A stretch of 64,000 nucleotides of DNA from DATJGF01 sp035495315 (GTDB lineage Bacteria > Verrucomicrobiota > Verrucomicrobiia > Limisphaerales > UBA8199): NCBI GenBank assembly GCA_035495315.1, contig DATJGF010000129.1, forward strand, positions 1-64,000. Direction: 5' to 3'. Made by a program: the position numbers and the translations under genes. The notes under the pieces are model-generated. The model was not told where the DNA came from and ran no database searches. It saw nothing but the letters and a program-made list of their open reading frames with translations. Shown here piece by piece: positions 63,053 to 64,000 of the stretch. The stretch's first letter is position 1, and each line of letters begins with the position of its first letter.

Positions 63053-64000
63053 TTACGATACGACTGTCACGTCGCTTGATGTCCTTGGCGCCGCCGGCTC
63101 TGTCAAATACATTTCGCCCGGCCCAAGTTTGTCATACCAGCTGAACTTGAGAATCAGCGACGTAACGACACAAACCCCCACAGAAATACACATCTGACGC
63201 CAATGTTGAATCACCAGGTAAATCGGCGTGGTCACCAGGCTGGTTTGCCAGACTAACCCGATCGCTAGATTGAAAACATCACGGTGGAAATCACGGTTGG
63301 GTTCGAACTTCGGATCATCCGCGCGACATTCCTCGTAAACAGGGCCCCACCAACCCCACGGCCGCACGCTCCGATAAAAGCTTTTCAACACATCCATGTT
63401 TTCCGGCGGCGTGACCAAACAAACGATTACCGAAGCGGCAAAGCTCACCGCCAGGATGAGCAGAAAACCGAACACGGGATGAATTGGCAGATAGATTTTG
63501 GCCACGGCAGCCGCCGTACCGGCCACCATTCCGGCAAAAAAGCCGTACCCGTTGAATCGCCACCAATGCCATTTCAATACGTTGGGCGCGACGAACGCCG
63601 GGACCAGCGCCGATACAATCCACTCGGTCACCGAGTGGATGTTGCGGGTCATGAATCCGAACGCAATGCCTAACAGAATTACGCCGCTCGAGGTAATCCA
63701 CGCCGCCAGCACATATCGCTTCGCGGCCGCATCCGGATTGATGAAACGCTTGTAAATATCATTGACGACATAGGCCGCTCCTGAATTGACGGTCGAAACA
63801 AACGTGCTCATGAACGACGCAATCAATGCGGCGATCAAAACCCCTTTGAACCCAATCGGGACATACGCCTGCAATACGTGGGGCAGGATCTTTTCAAAAT
63901 TTACCTTCGTTCCCATCCCCGCCAGCTCCGGGGTGAAAAAGCCGATGCCCAGCACGGTGATGCCGGCAATCAACAGAAACCGCGGCGCCAATGACACCAG
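63053..64000 (-). CDS. Sodium:solute symporter, 5' end outside the window
   Basis: The visible 315 residues are the C-terminal part of a sodium/solute symporter (SSS family): membrane helices with the sodium-site-like SFMSTFVSTVNSGAAYVVND, then IYKRF, further helices, and a cytosolic tail ending TSSDVTVVS. The frame is open to the window edge, so the start lies beyond 64000; the GTG at 63997 is internal. Substrate is unknown; relatives in this phylum import sugars, myo-inositol or sialic acid. It is divergent from nothing visible and upstream of the atp operon on the same strand. Confidence 0.9.
   Translation of the reverse strand: MVSLAPRFLLIAGITVLGIGFFTPELAGMGTKVNFEKILPHVLQAYVPIGFKGVLIAALIASFMSTFVSTVNSGAAYVVNDIYKRFINPDAAAKRYVLAAWITSSGVILLGIAFGFMTRNIHSVTEWIVSALVPAFVAPNVLKWHWWRFNGYGFFAGMVAGTAAAVAKIYLPIHPVFGFLLILAVSFAASVIVCLVTPPENMDVLKSFYRSVRPWGWWGPVYEECRADDPKFEPNRDFHRDVFNLAIGLVWQTSLVTTPIYLVIQHWRQMCISVGVCVVTSLILKFSWYDKLGPGEMYLTEPAAPRTSSDVTVVS

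Overview
The window is a chromosomal segment of a Gram-negative bacterium. Its gene style points to Verrucomicrobiota, probably a Pedosphaera/Limisphaerales-like soil or freshwater lineage. This is an inference from family content, not from a marker-gene comparison. The supporting signs are Tat-exported Gfo/Idh/MocA and GH5 proteins, Glucose/Sorbosone dehydrogenases (one carrying cytochrome c motifs), MBG-repeat surface proteins, a BlaI/M56 pair, a short ATP synthase delta subunit, many convergent single genes with long spacers, and GC-rich hairpin repeats between genes. No rRNA, tRNA, CRISPR array, insertion sequence or phage gene was recognised.

Layout. 1-11.4 kb: scattered exported or membrane proteins (a frameshifted Fes-type esterase, a serine beta-lactamase-family hydrolase, a thrombospondin-3-repeat exported protein), a SIS-domain/ROK-kinase sugar pair, a Tat ferritin-like protein, DUF2784, and several structured repeats. 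11.9-19.7 kb: two Glucose/Sorbosone dehydrogenases and four envelope proteins of unknown function. 20.0-25.6 kb: an 837-residue peroxiredoxin/methyltransferase/O-methyltransferase fusion, followed by a BlaI repressor and an M56 (BlaR1-like) sensor protease behind two perfect 16-bp operator palindromes. 25.8-38.4 kb: GH5 hydrolase, a large MBG-repeat surface protein, glycogen synthase, seryl-tRNA synthetase, a Tat-exported oxidoreductase, a PLP decarboxylase, a transglycosylase-like protein and a lone AraC-type DNA-binding protein. 38.7-50.1 kb: a heterodimeric ABC exporter with one degenerate ATP site, an XRE/receiver fusion, a GT2 glycosyltransferase with a halogenase-like flavoprotein, a GH97 glycosidase and RNase D. 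50.2-56.0 kb: acyl-CoA ligase, zinc-ribbon protein plus tandem NDP kinase, MutT, UDP-glucose dehydrogenase and a TPR membrane protein. 56.1-62.6 kb: the complete ATP synthase operon atpBEFHAGDC on the minus strand. The window ends inside a sodium:solute symporter.

How the genes fit together. The segment mixes housekeeping functions (atp operon, serS, glgA, rnd, ndk, mutT, ugd) with carbohydrate turnover (GH5, GH97, sugar dehydrogenases, ROK/SIS, Gfo/Idh/MocA, symporter) and envelope functions. The strongest candidates for something undescribed are the three-enzyme fusion at 20.0-22.6 kb, the adjacent BlaI/M56 signalling unit whose sensor half is not a penicillin-binding domain, and the XRE-receiver fusion at 42.8 kb. 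Several genes below the usual 60-residue cutoff were found by reading intergenic DNA: a 56-residue membrane protein at the left edge, a 51-residue membrane peptide at 4.3 kb, a 41-residue ORF coupled to the ABC exporter, and an open frame behind the symporter.
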